DNA from: a marine gamma proteobacterium HTCC2080
GTDB lineage: Bacteria; Pseudomonadota; Gammaproteobacteria; Pseudomonadales; Halieaceae
Length of the DNA stretch: 64,000 nucleotides
Reading direction: 5' to 3'
NCBI GenBank assembly: GCA_000169115.1
Contig: AAVV01000006.1
Location: 1 to 64,000, forward strand
Shown here: positions 44,633 to 53,507 of the stretch, in pieces
How the letters are laid out: the number at the start of each line of letters is the position of its first letter
Position numbering within the stretch: the first letter of the stretch is position 1
The notes under the pieces: generated by a model
Told to the model about the DNA's origin: nothing
The model's input: only the letters and a program-made list of their open reading frames with translations
Databases searched by the model: none
Made by a program: the position numbers and the translations under genes

Positions 44633-46222
44633 ATGTCGGATACCGTGGCAGATTTGAAACGCGATATTGAAGCTAGGCGCACCTTTGCCATTATCTCCCA
44701 CCCAGATGCGGGTAAGACCACCATTACCGAGAAGCTGTTGCTGCTGGGCAACGCGATACAGGTAGCGGGTTCAGTGAAGGGCAAGCGAGGGCCGCATGCG
44801 ACATCGGACTGGATGACCCTGGAGCAGGAGCGTGGAATTTCTGTAACCTCCTCAGTGATGCAATTTCCCTATCGCGATCGTACGGTTAATCTTCTCGATA
44901 CCCCGGGTCATGAGGATTTTTCCGAGGATACATATAGGACTCTTACAGCGGTCGATTCGGCACTCATGGTGATTGATGGTGCAAAGGGTGTCGAGGATAG
45001 GACCATCAAGCTAATGAACGTCTGTCGGCTGAGAGATACGCCTATTGTGTCTTTCGTCAACAAGATGGACAGGGATATTCGCGATCCTATCGAGTTGCTG
45101 GACGAGATAGAAGCCGTGCTCGGTATTGCCGGTGCACCGGTGAATTGGCCTATAGGCATGGGTCGTCATTTTAAGGGCGTCTATGACTTACGCGATGACG
45201 TGATTCACGTGTTTGAGTCAGGCCATAACGCGTTACTACCCCCAGATACTCGGATTCAGGGACTGGACTCTCCTGAGGCCAGGGTATTACTGGATGATGA
45301 ATATGAGTCAATTTGTGACGAAATCGAGCTCGTAAAAGGCGCAAGTCACCCGTTTGATCAGGATGCTTTTCTCAAAGGTAAATTGACCCCTGTATTTTTT
45401 GGCACCGCCCTCGGTAATTTTGGGGTTCGGGAAATGCTTGATAAATTTGTAAAGTGGGCACCCAAGCCCTTACCTCGAGAAACTCGAACCCGGATTGTTG
45501 ATGCCCGAGAAGAGCCATTCTCAGGCTTTGTCTTCAAAATTCAGGCGAATATGGACCCCAAACACCGCGATCGAATTGCCTTTGTCAGGATTTGTTCAGG
45601 GCGCTACGCCAAGGGCATGAAAATGCGCCACGTTCGCGCTGCTAAGGACGTCAAAATAGCAGACGCAGTGACTTTTAAAGCCGGGGAGCGGGTGCTGGTC
45701 GAGGAGGCGGTGTCGGGAGACATCATTGGTCTTCACAATCATGGAACCATTCAAATAGGGGATACCTTTACCCTCGGAGAGGAGCTTCGCTATACAGGTA
45801 TTCCCCATTTTGCTCCCGAGCTGTTCCGGCGTATTCGACTGAAAGATCCGATGAAACTGAAGGCACTGCAGAAGGGCCTCCAGCAACTTTCTGAGGAGGG
45901 ATCGACTCAGGTTTTTTCGCCGCTTATGTCCACCGATTTAGTGGTTGGGGCTGTGGGTCAGTTGCAATTTGACGTCGTTGCCTACAGGTTAAAGGACGAA
46001 TACAAAGTCGAGGCCATCTATGAGCCTATTAACGTTTATACCGCGCGGTGGATAGAAGCTGAAGATCCTCGAAAACTAGAAGAGTTTCGTAAAAAGGCCG
46101 AAGATAACCTGTCTGAGGATGGTGGTGGCTATCTCACTTATTTGGCGCCGACTCGGGTCAATCTGTCACTTATGGAGGAGCGTTGGCCTGACATTCAGTT
46201 CCGGGAAACTCGAGAGCACTAA
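44633..46222 (+). CDS. prfC: Peptide chain release factor 3
   Basis: A 529-residue translational GTPase that removes RF1/RF2 from the ribosome after termination. The G motifs are SHPDAGKTT (about 23-31), [16 protein letters not shown] and NKMDRD, and the RF3 signature [15 protein letters not shown] is present. The length equals E. coli RF3. The start has GGAGGAA upstream. It has its own promoter region in 44505-44632. Confidence 0.97.
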   Translation: MSDTVADLKRDIEARRTFAIISHPDAGKTTITEKLLLLGNAIQVAGSVKGKRGPHATSDWMTLEQERGISVTSSVMQFPYRDRTVNLLDTPGHEDFSEDTYRTLTAVDSALMVIDGAKGVEDRTIKLMNVCRLRDTPIVSFVNKMDRDIRDPIELLDEIEAVLGIAGAPVNWPIGMGRHFKGVYDLRDDVIHVFESGHNALLPPDTRIQGLDSPEARVLLDDEYESICDEIELVKGASHPFDQDAFLKGKLTPVFFGTALGNFGVREMLDKFVKWAPKPLPRETRTRIVDAREEPFSGFVFKIQANMDPKHRDRIAFVRICSGRYAKGMKMRHVRAAKDVKIADAVTFKAGERVLVEEAVSGDIIGLHNHGTIQIGDTFTLGEELRYTGIPHFAPELFRRIRLKDPMKLKALQKGLQQLSEEGSTQVFSPLMSTDLVVGAVGQLQFDVVAYRLKDEYKVEAIYEPINVYTARWIEAEDPRKLEEFRKKAEDNLSEDGGGYLTYLAPTRVNLSLMEERWPDIQFRETREH

Positions 46223-46297
46223 CCTGGCGTGGAAGACCCGCCTGGTCGGGGCCGTATAGAGTCTGAAGGGAGCCAAGGCTATCCCATTATCACGAGG

Positions 46298-46864
46298 CTA
46301 ACGCCCGTCTAGGTCAGGATCTAGCGTATAACCCGGATCCAATTGCACCCCAAAACTATTTAGCATCATCGATACCTGGGTGTATTGGCCCACTGTCATA
46401 ACCAGATCCATGCGCTGCTTTTCAGAGAAGTCTGTCAGAGCCGCCCAATTAAGGTCGCTGATAAATGCATTGTTGGTGAGGTCGTCTGTGGCATTGAGCA
46501 AAGCACGATCACGACTGCTCCACTCAGTAGCCTGAGGGCCTTCTTTAGTGCGTTCTATCTCTTCCTCGCTCAGCCCACACTTGCGACCTATGCGCGTGTG
46601 CTGTGCCCATTCATATCCGGACTGCCAGTTGTAGCCCGTACGTAGAATGATGAGCTCTCGATCGCGGGGGGTCAGGTCGTTGTCCGATGAAAGGATGTAG
46701 CCACCCCAGCCCATGAACTTTCGATAGGCCTTCAAAGATTTTCCCAATGTTCGAAAGACATTAAACACCGGGTGGCCTTTGAATTGTTCGCCCAACTCGC
46801 TGCGAATGTCATCACCGATATTTTCATCGGTAAGGGGCTGAATTCGCGGTTCGCTTAATCGCAC
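46298..46864 (-). CDS. Carboxymuconolactone decarboxylase-family protein
   Basis: A 188-residue helical protein of the AhpD/CMD superfamily. It shows the LTPRDRELIILRTGYNWQSGYEW block and the later QYTQVSMMLNSFGVQLDPG end (quoted in parts). The redox CxxC of AhpD-type members is absent: the position reads SGYEWAQHTRIG, with only Glu and His of the proton-relay kept. A peroxidase-reductase role is therefore unlikely; a decarboxylase-like or unknown role is left. It is convergent with prfC, and the glutathione peroxidase gene lies upstream on the same strand. Confidence 0.85.
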   Translation of the reverse strand: MRLSEPRIQPLTDENIGDDIRSELGEQFKGHPVFNVFRTLGKSLKAYRKFMGWGGYILSSDNDLTPRDRELIILRTGYNWQSGYEWAQHTRIGRKCGLSEEEIERTKEGPQATEWSSRDRALLNATDDLTNNAFISDLNWAALTDFSEKQRMDLVMTVGQYTQVSMMLNSFGVQLDPGYTLDPDLDGR

Positions 46865-46947
46865 GGTCTTTCCTGAGGTTTGATCCGATCGGTGAGATTG
46901 CCCCTCATTGCTGTCAGCGCGAGAGGGGTGGAAGCTTCGCTAAATCG

Positions 46948-47427
46948 TTAGAGCAATTGCTCAATATCCTTGGCTATGGCTGCGGGCTTCGTTTGCGAGC
47001 CATAACGCTTGGCGACCTTGCCGTCGGTATTGATCAGGAATTTTGTGAAGTTCCATTTGATACGCTCGGTGCCCATAATCCCCTTGGCTTGCCCTTTCAG
47101 CCAGCCGTACAGAGGGTGTGTGTCTGCGCCGTTGACCTCGATTTTTGCAAAAATTGGAAATGTAGAGCTGAACCGGGTAGTACAAAATTCTACGATCTCC
47201 TCTTCGCTGCCAGGCTCCTGACCACCAAATTGATTGCAGGGAAACGCCAGAACATCGAATCCCTTGTCGTGGTATTGGGCTTGAAGCGCTTCAAGGCCCT
47301 CGTACTGGGGCGTGAAGCCGCATTTGGAAGCGGTATTGACGATCAGTAAAACTCGGCCCCGATAGTCGTCTAGATTGATGTTATCGCCATTAGCAGCGCT
47401 TGCTTGAAAATCGTAGGCAGTTGTCAT
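46948..47427 (-). CDS. Glutathione peroxidase family, cysteine type
   Basis: A 159-residue thiol peroxidase. The catalytic set is complete: C36 (NTASKCGFT, Cys rather than selenocysteine), Q70 (AFPCNQFGGQEPG), W125 and N126 (KWNFTKFL). C64 and C82 are candidate resolving residues. Such bacterial enzymes (BtuE type) reduce lipid and organic hydroperoxides with thioredoxin or glutathione. The gene is 83 bp upstream of the CMD-like gene in transcription order. It has no signal peptide, so it is cytosolic. Confidence 0.93.
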   Translation of the reverse strand: MTTAYDFQASAANGDNINLDDYRGRVLLIVNTASKCGFTPQYEGLEALQAQYHDKGFDVLAFPCNQFGGQEPGSEEEIVEFCTTRFSSTFPIFAKIEVNGADTHPLYGWLKGQAKGIMGTERIKWNFTKFLINTDGKVAKRYGSQTKPAAIAKDIEQLL

Positions 47428-47497
47428 GGGGTTAATTCCTGAGCATGGTTGGATGCTAAATCATACGGCAATAGGGCCTTATGGATCAGCGCTTAAA

Positions 47498-48850
47498 TTA
47501 ACCCCGTAGATAGCTTTCAATTTCAAAGTCGGTCACCCGGCGTTGAAATTCATTCAGTTCCTGCTCTTTGGTTTTCCCATAAAGCAACTGGAACTCTGCG
47601 CTTAGGTACTTCTCGATGAGTGGTGAGTTAAGAAATTTCTCCACGGCTACGTTCATTAGGCATGGGAGGTCTGGAGTATCGTGCTTCATGTCCCAAGCGT
47701 TGCCCTCGATCGCTGCGGGGGGCTCCATTTTATTTTCTAACCCGTGCAAAATGCCAGCGAGCATCACGGCCATCACTAAATAGGGGTTTGCATCGGCACC
47801 GGCCACACGATGCTCGATACGTAAAGCAGCTTGGGGGCCCGAAGGAACCCGCAGTGCGGTGGTGCGATTGTCATAACCCCATGTTGGAACAGTTGGAGCA
47901 TGATTGCCCGCTTGAAAACGCCGATAGGCGTTGAAGCTGGGTGCAAAAATTAGCATGGAATCAGGCATTAACTCTAAGCATCCTGCGATGGCCTGCTTTA
48001 GCAGGGGGCTGCCTTCATCATTACCGTCATTAAAGATATTGAGACCCCGTTCCTCCAATACGCTGCAGTGAATGTGCATACCATTCCCAGCCTCGTTATC
48101 TAGAGGTTTGGGCATGAAGCTAGCGATCAGATTACACTGGCTGGCCACTCTGCGAATGCAGCGCTGCATTCTTATGATTTGATCCGCCATCAGCATCACA
48201 TTGTCGCTGTGTGCCATGTTGATCTCAAACTGAGCTGGGGCAGATTCTTTGATAATCCCCTCGTAAGGGAGATCTTGTGTTTTAAATGTTTCCCGCAGCA
48301 GATCCAGCATTTCACTGTGGTGGTCGAGCTCGTTGAGCGCATAAAGATTGCCGCCCAAAGTATCTAGGCTGTCGAGGGATTCTCTCAGTGGCTTGTCTCG
48401 CCCAGGATCCGGCAGCAGGTAGAACTCCAGCTCAGCAGCCATGCAGGGCTTGAGGTTTCGCTCTGAAAACCCTTCTAAAACTTTGGCAAGAATTTGCCTG
48501 GGATCACCCATATAAGGGGCGCCGGTTTCGTCAACCATAGTCATGATCAGTTGTCCCTGATCGGTACCACGGGGGGTGAGCACAGGCTTTAAAGAATCTT
48601 CTACAGCCATGCAGTAACCATCGATATCACCGTTGGCATGGGCCAATTCGGGAATATCTCTTCCCCAAATATCCAGACCTAACGCGGATTTTGGCAGCTT
48701 CAATCCGTCGTCTAGGATAGATTGTATTTTTCCTCGAGGTATCCACTTACCCCTAGCGACCCCATTACAGTCCGTAATAAGCGCCTCTATCATTTCGACA
48801 GATGGGTAGGCCTTCAAGAATAATTCGACTTCGCGTTGCACGGGTATCAC
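47498..48850 (-). CDS. Glutamine synthetase-family ligase, PuuA-like (gamma-glutamylpolyamine synthetase)
   Basis: A 450-residue ligase of the glutamine synthetase III-like PuuA branch. The metal/ATP motifs are MAAELEFYLL, GNGMHIHCSVLE and NHAPTVPTWGYDNRTTALRVP (quoted in part). The N-terminal DCNGVARGKWIPRGK stretch is typical of PuuA proteins. It would join glutamate to putrescine, another polyamine or a related amine. The rest of a puu pathway (puuB, puuC, puuD) is not in the window. A LuxR-type regulator gene lies 108 bp upstream on the same strand. Confidence 0.88.
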   Translation of the reverse strand: MIPVQREVELFLKAYPSVEMIEALITDCNGVARGKWIPRGKIQSILDDGLKLPKSALGLDIWGRDIPELAHANGDIDGYCMAVEDSLKPVLTPRGTDQGQLIMTMVDETGAPYMGDPRQILAKVLEGFSERNLKPCMAAELEFYLLPDPGRDKPLRESLDSLDTLGGNLYALNELDHHSEMLDLLRETFKTQDLPYEGIIKESAPAQFEINMAHSDNVMLMADQIIRMQRCIRRVASQCNLIASFMPKPLDNEAGNGMHIHCSVLEERGLNIFNDGNDEGSPLLKQAIAGCLELMPDSMLIFAPSFNAYRRFQAGNHAPTVPTWGYDNRTTALRVPSGPQAALRIEHRVAGADANPYLVMAVMLAGILHGLENKMEPPAAIEGNAWDMKHDTPDLPCLMNVAVEKFLNSPLIEKYLSAEFQLLYGKTKEQELNEFQRRVTDFEIESYLRG

Positions 48851-48958
48851 CGCTTAATGTTCAAAGGCGAAAGTCTGAGCGGTCAAACTGGCACAGGCAA
48901 TGCCCCAAAAAGGGCAGTAGTAAGTGCATTTTTGTGAGCTAGTTCAAATATTTACGAT

Positions 48959-49798
48959 CTATTTCATGTAAATAGATAGCGGGTCGCCCCCCAGCGCATT
49001 GCCGATGTAAGGCATCGTGTTGATGAAAAGTGCAAATAAATCGGCCTGGCAGGACACATCTAACTTCTTGTAGAGAGCTTTGCGATGTCGCCGTACCGTC
49101 TCTAGAGAAATCAAAAGCCGTTCAGCCGAGGTATCAGCGCCGTAGCCTCTAAGCATTAGTTCTAATACCTCACGCTCTCGTGGACTCACAAAATCTTTGC
49201 CAAAAGTTCTAAACGCGAGGTCTATTTGAGCGTCTAGCCCCGGTTGTAAGAGGTTGGTCGTTGCGAAGTCATCACGATGGCAATGCGACTGAATAAGCGA
49301 TGCAACAACTTCAGATACGCTATAAAGCAGATCGTATTCCCCTTCGTTAAAGGGGGTGTCTTTGACGTCGCGCATAATACAAAAATTCACAACGCTGCCG
49401 TCGTCTAAGCGCGTCAGAAAAATAATTTCATCACAGGTCCCAGTGTCGCCATAGTATTCGCGGAAATAGCCGCTGTCTTCGAAGGTACTTCCTGTCAGAC
49501 GGCCCAATTTGTATATGCTACTGCGCGGACTGTTCATCGATATTTGATAAAACGGATCTTCTCGGTAGGGCCCTTCAAGGTAACGATCTATCTGCAGCGC
49601 TACGGCATGATCGGGGATCTCGTGATAGAGGACTCTAGGAGGAAGGTCGCGATGGTATAGCCAAATTTGAGGGTAAATGTGGGCGACCTGATCAGCGAGG
49701 GCGGCGAAAAGTTGATTGAAAAACTGCGCCCCTCCAATCGCCCCCACAGTTTTAGCGACATCAGAGTTCCAGCGGGTAAACGCCTGTAGGTCGACCAT
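48959..49798 (-). CDS. LuxR-family transcriptional regulator
   Basis: A 279-residue regulator with a C-terminal LuxR helix-turn-helix (about 205-262: VSPREREVLELMLRGYG, LLISLETVRRHRKALYKKL). The N-terminal 200 residues are a sensing domain rich in aromatic residues (YPQIWLYHRDLPP, EDPFYQISMNSP) and not an obvious autoinducer domain. No receiver domain is present. By position it may regulate the PuuA-like gene downstream. The gene ends 108 bp before that gene. The start is ATG after a short gap from the transglycosylase gene. Confidence 0.87.
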   Translation of the reverse strand: MVDLQAFTRWNSDVAKTVGAIGGAQFFNQLFAALADQVAHIYPQIWLYHRDLPPRVLYHEIPDHAVALQIDRYLEGPYREDPFYQISMNSPRSSIYKLGRLTGSTFEDSGYFREYYGDTGTCDEIIFLTRLDDGSVVNFCIMRDVKDTPFNEGEYDLLYSVSEVVASLIQSHCHRDDFATTNLLQPGLDAQIDLAFRTFGKDFVSPREREVLELMLRGYGADTSAERLLISLETVRRHRKALYKKLDVSCQADLFALFINTMPYIGNALGGDPLSIYMK

Positions 49799-49873
49799 AG
49801 TTAGCCAGTCCCTTATTTTGGATGCACATGTCTAGAGCAAAACCACCGCTGTTAAAAGCGGCTGGTCAATAAA

Positions 49874-50461
49874 CTACCAGTCCAGCGGCGCCATGCGCCA
49901 GCGACTTTGCCAAGCTCGATACACTTTATTGCTGTACACCGTACTGCCAAGCGAGCCGTTATAGGCTGCGAGCGCACGATGTAAATCTCCTGATTCTCGT
50001 TGCCAGTAAAACTGAAGAATTTTGCAGCCGTAACGCAAGTTGGTGTCACTCCGCGTGAGGTTGTCCTCAGATCTCCCAATCTCATCTTTCCAAAAGGGCA
50101 TAACTTGCATGTAGCCTTGTGCGCCGGCTCTGGACACCGCAAACTGATCAAAGTGGCTTTCAACTTCGATGAGTGCCAGTACCAATTCAGGGGGTAGGTC
50201 AGATGCGAGTGCCTCCCTGTGGACTAAGGTCAAAAACTGCACTCGCTCTTCAGGGTCTTGCATAAAGGGCGTCAGGCGTGTCTGCATGTCAAACAGCCAG
50301 ACTTCAGCGTCAAAGCGATCCTCGAAGCTGGTGGCACTGGCAATTGACCGCTCGAGAAAGGCGCGCATCGCGCTCCTCTCGGCGGTCGCCGTGTCTGCTG
50401 CCGAGATGGGCGCCCAACTCAACAAGCCTATTAGTAGCCCTAATGTTGCTTTGCTAAGCAC
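49874..50461 (-). CDS. Lytic transglycosylase, Slt domain
   Basis: A 195-residue exported lytic transglycosylase. A signal peptide (about 1-22, ISAADT) is followed by the Slt goose-lysozyme-like domain with the catalytic Glu in [15 protein letters not shown], then [12 protein letters not shown] and [10 protein letters not shown]. It is a small one-domain enzyme. It overlaps the proS end by 8 bp, so it is co-transcribed with proS, an association also known in pseudomonads as far as I recall. Confidence 0.9.
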   Translation of the reverse strand: MLSKATLGLLIGLLSWAPISAADTATAERSAMRAFLERSIASATSFEDRFDAEVWLFDMQTRLTPFMQDPEERVQFLTLVHREALASDLPPELVLALIEVESHFDQFAVSRAGAQGYMQVMPFWKDEIGRSEDNLTRSDTNLRYGCKILQFYWQRESGDLHRALAAYNGSLGSTVYSNKVYRAWQSRWRMAPLDW

Positions 50462-52163
50462 GGCGAATCATGGCGACGATGGCCTTAGATGCCTCTGAAA
50501 CTGGAATCAGTTGCTTTTGATCACTGGTACGTTCTTGCAGTTCGATGTTGCCTTCTGCAAGAGATCTGTCACCCAAAGTGACGCGCACTGGAATTCCAAT
50601 GAGTTCCATTTGAGCGAATTTAACGCCAGGCCGTTCTTTTCGGTCATCCATGAAAACTTCCACGCCCATAGTAAGGAGCTGCTCGTAGAGCGCCTCAGTC
50701 GCGGTGGCAACCGCCTCGGACTTATCCATATTGAGCGGCACTAGTGCTACTTCAAAGGGAGCCATGGCATCGGGCCAAATGATGCCCTGATCGTCATGAT
50801 TTTGCTCGATGGCGGCGGCCACAATTCGAGTCACGCCAATGCCATAACATCCCATTGCCATGGGTACCGACTTTCCTTCATCGTTAAGGACTACAGCCTT
50901 CATGGCCTCACTGTATTTAGTTCCCAGCTGGAAAATGTGCCCTACTTCAATCCCGCGACGAATTTCCAGAGCCCCCTGGCCACAGGGGCTAGCATCCCCG
51001 GCAATAACTTCGCGTATATCTGCGGTTTCAATAAGGGGTAAATCCCGTGACCAGTTGACACCACTGAGGTGAAAGCCATCTTTATTTGCCCCGCAAACAA
51101 AGCTGTTGAGTGCCGCGGCGCTGGTATCGGCAACGATGCGCACATTGAGGCCGACAGGGCCCAGCGAGCCAAACCCTGCGCCCGCTGCGGCCAGAACCCG
51201 TGCCTCTTCCGCCATTTCCAGGGGGGAAATTATGCCCGGAATTTTTTCCGCTTTAAGCGCGTTGAGGCGATGGTCACCTCGCAGCACTAAGGCAACGATT
51301 TCGTCATTTTCGCCGTTCACAAATAGCGTTTTAACGGTGTCGGTAATGGTAATTCCCGCTTGCTCGACCAGGTCGTCAATAGTTTTTACTCTCGGCGTTG
51401 CAAACTCTATTAAGTCGGTAATTTCAGATGCCGTAGCGGGTGTCACTAGCGCAGGTGCGAGCTCGACGTTGGCTGCGTAGTCGCTAGAGTCGGAAAAAGC
51501 GATAGCATCCTCCCCTGAGTCTGCGAGAACATGAAATTCGTGGGAGTGACTGCCACCAATAGATCCTGTATCCGCCTCGACGGATCGGAAATTAAGGCCC
51601 AGACGGGTAAAAATGGCTGTGTAGGCTTCGTGCATGCGCCAATAGGTTTGTTCGAGTGATACTTGATCGGCATGGAAAGAATAGGCGTCTTTCATTATGA
51701 ATTCTCGCGACCGCATGACTCCAAAGCGGGGTCGAATTTCGTCGCGAAATTTGGTTTGAATTTGAAAGAAATTCAAGGGTAACTGCTTGTAGCTTTTTAT
51801 TTCGCTGCGACCTAATGCTGTGATGATTTCTTCGTGAGTCGGTCCCAAGCAAAAGTCACGATTATGTCTATCTTGAAGTCGCGCCAGCTCCGGCCCATAT
51901 TGCTCCCAGCGGCCAGACTCCAGCCAGAGCTCCGCGGGTTGTACTACCGGCATGCTGATTTCCAGAGCGCCTGCACGACACATTTCTTCCCGAACCACCT
52001 TTTCGACACGCCGAATTACGCGCAGTCCTAGTGGCATCCAGTTGTATATGCCTGCCGCCACACGGCGGATGAGGCCGGCCCGCAGCATAAGTTGGTGGCT
52101 TATGATTTCAGCATCAGCAGGTGTTTCTTTCAGGGTTGATAGTAAAAACTGGCTGGCACGCAT
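50454..52163 (-). CDS. proS: Prolyl-tRNA synthetase
   Basis: A 569-residue class II synthetase of the bacterial type with an inserted editing (YbaK-like) domain at about 225-400. The motifs [18 protein letters not shown], the TxE loop [24 protein letters not shown] and the C-terminal anticodon-binding PxxR region are intact (quoted in parts). I start at ATG 52161-52163 ([15 protein letters not shown]), the family N terminus. A longer start at 52226 adds 21 unrelated residues. The upstream 257 bp, shared with the HU-like gene, hold two overlapping hairpins. Confidence 0.96.
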   Translation of the reverse strand: MRASQFLLSTLKETPADAEIISHQLMLRAGLIRRVAAGIYNWMPLGLRVIRRVEKVVREEMCRAGALEISMPVVQPAELWLESGRWEQYGPELARLQDRHNRDFCLGPTHEEIITALGRSEIKSYKQLPLNFFQIQTKFRDEIRPRFGVMRSREFIMKDAYSFHADQVSLEQTYWRMHEAYTAIFTRLGLNFRSVEADTGSIGGSHSHEFHVLADSGEDAIAFSDSSDYAANVELAPALVTPATASEITDLIEFATPRVKTIDDLVEQAGITITDTVKTLFVNGENDEIVALVLRGDHRLNALKAEKIPGIISPLEMAEEARVLAAAGAGFGSLGPVGLNVRIVADTSAAALNSFVCGANKDGFHLSGVNWSRDLPLIETADIREVIAGDASPCGQGALEIRRGIEVGHIFQLGTKYSEAMKAVVLNDEGKSVPMAMGCYGIGVTRIVAAAIEQNHDDQGIIWPDAMAPFEVALVPLNMDKSEAVATATEALYEQLLTMGVEVFMDDRKERPGVKFAQMELIGIPVRVTLGDRSLAEGNIELQERTSDQKQLIPVSEASKAIVAMIRRA

Positions 52164-52262
52164 GACAGTGCGACTCCCAAAACAAAGGCACCAATTGTAC
52201 GGAGAGACAGCAACGGGCGGAAGCAAACTTGTTAGAACTTTGTGTATGGAGAAAAATACTAA

Positions 52263-52300
52263 AAAAACAGGGGTTTTTACCTGTTTTTAGAAAAAACCCC
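52263..52300 (-). promoter_or_regulatory. Two mutually exclusive hairpins between proS and the HU-like gene
   Basis: Hairpin A pairs AAAAACAGG (52263-52271) with CCTGTTTTT (52280-52288). Read on the minus strand it is a good intrinsic terminator because the As at 52261-52267 become a 7-T run. Hairpin B pairs GGGGTTTTT (52270-52278) with AAAAACCCC (52292-52300) and cannot form together with A. The pair lies 100-137 bp upstream of proS, in the place of a leader attenuator. Alternatively, both are simple terminators left from something lost. Confidence 0.5.
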
Positions 52301-52420
52301 CTTGTTTTAAAGGATATTCTCGTGTTGAATCTGCAGAACTGCACTTTGAACGCTTGATTCTAAGGGTTTTGAGTCGGTTACCCAGTCTCCATACCACTAC
52401 TAAAAAGGTGATAAAGACCC

Positions 52421-52846
52421 ATGGCAACCAAAAAAGCAGCAGCAAAGAAAGCACCCGCAAAGAAAAAAGCAGCAGCCAAGAAGGCGCCTGCTAAAAAGCC
52501 GGCAGCTAAGGCGGCCCCTGCAAAAGTAAAGGCCATCTCTACCAAGATGACTAAAACTCAGATCGTTGGCACTATCGCCGACAACACGGGTCTGACGAAA
52601 AAGCAGGTCTCTGATGTGATGCAGCAAATGGATGCGCTGGTTGAGGGAAGTATCAAAAAGCGCGGCGCCGGGGAATTTACAATTCCAGGCATGATGAAAA
52701 TCACGACGGTACGTAAGCCTGCGGTTAAGGCGCGTAAGGGGATCAACCCTTTCACCGGTGAAGAGACGATGTTCAAGGCGAAGCCTGCTAGCACGGCAGT
52801 AAAGATTCGTCCTCTGAAGAAAATGAAAGAGTTCGCTAACTCCTAG
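52421..52846 (+). CDS. HU-family DNA-binding protein with a lysine/alanine-rich N-terminal tail
   Basis: The first 40 or so of 141 residues are Lys/Ala/Pro (KKAAAKKAPAKK repeats), like eukaryotic H1 tails. The rest is an HU/IHF-like fold starting MTKTQIVGTIADNTGLTKKQ with an ARKGINPFTGEE beta-arm and the AKPASTAVKIRPLKKMKE end (quoted in parts). It should bind and compact DNA. The start has AAGGTG at 52405-52410, 10 bp upstream. A terminator follows at 52859-52890. Relatives with a tail of this kind are common in some marine gammaproteobacteria, in my memory. Confidence 0.9.
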   Translation: MATKKAAAKKAPAKKKAAAKKAPAKKPAAKAAPAKVKAISTKMTKTQIVGTIADNTGLTKKQVSDVMQQMDALVEGSIKKRGAGEFTIPGMMKITTVRKPAVKARKGINPFTGEETMFKAKPASTAVKIRPLKKMKEFANS

Positions 52847-52858
52847 CGACCTTTTATT

Positions 52859-52890
52859 ATTCCCTCGGGGCTTCGGTTCCGAGGGAATTT
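52859..52890 (+). terminator. Intrinsic terminator of the HU-like gene
   Basis: A perfect 10-bp stem ATTCCCTCGG (52859-52868) with CCGAGGGAAT (52879-52888) and a 10-nt loop ends in a short T run. The rest of the gap to fmdB (52891-53117) shows nothing I can name apart from an 8-A run at 52959-52967. Confidence 0.85.
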
Positions 52891-53117
52891 CAATATCGAC
52901 GTCGTCTGTCCCAGTAATGCGGGTAGCGCCGGTGCTTCAAGGCAGGATGTGCACCAAAAAAAACGAAATGGACGCCTAAAAACGCCAGTCCTCATGGTTC
53001 AAGTCAAGTCTGGTTTAAACAGATCTGCTTTTCCGGTACCCTCCGCCCCCTCATAAGTTTCTAATTCCACTCAATTTGCCCGGAACGATTTAGCTGTTCC
53101 TGTTGGGAGACACCGAC

Positions 53118-53465
53118 GTGCCGATTTATGACTACCGGTGCAGTGACTGCTCGCACGAGTTTGAAGCCTTACAGAAGCTGTCAGATGCATTGCTTACAAC
53201 ATGCCCAGAGTGTGGGAAGGAAACGTTGCGCAAGCAGGTTAGCGCACCCGCTTTTAGACTGGCCGGAAGCGGTTGGTATGAGACCGACTTCAAGACGGGT
53301 AACCAGAAGAATCTGGCGGGCGATGGCAAAGAGAAAAATAGTTCAGGTGAGAAGTCAGCTTCCGGAAAAGGGGAGGGTGGCACTAAGACGACCTCTGAGG
53401 GTTCCTCTGGGTCATCTGGCGAGGGGAAAAAGTCCTCAGGTCAGTCAGGTGGTAAGACTACATAA
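53118..53465 (+). CDS. FmdB-type zinc-ribbon protein
   Basis: A 115-residue protein that starts MPIYDYRCSDC and has a complete zinc ribbon (two CxxC pairs: CSDC and CPEC), the FmdB family signature SGWYETDFK and a C-terminal tail of about 50 residues that is almost only Gly, Ser, Lys, Glu and Thr. Function is unknown; the family is a candidate regulatory protein. GTG at 53118 is chosen because the family always starts at MPIY. An upstream GTG adds five unrelated residues. The gene precedes aspS by 42 bp. Confidence 0.9.
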   Translation: MPIYDYRCSDCSHEFEALQKLSDALLTTCPECGKETLRKQVSAPAFRLAGSGWYETDFKTGNQKNLAGDGKEKNSSGEKSASGKGEGGTKTTSEGSSGSSGEGKKSSGQSGGKTT

Positions 53466-53507
53466 CAACGGACGTTTGAATCCCTGCAAGGGCATGGTGA
53501 AAATAGT

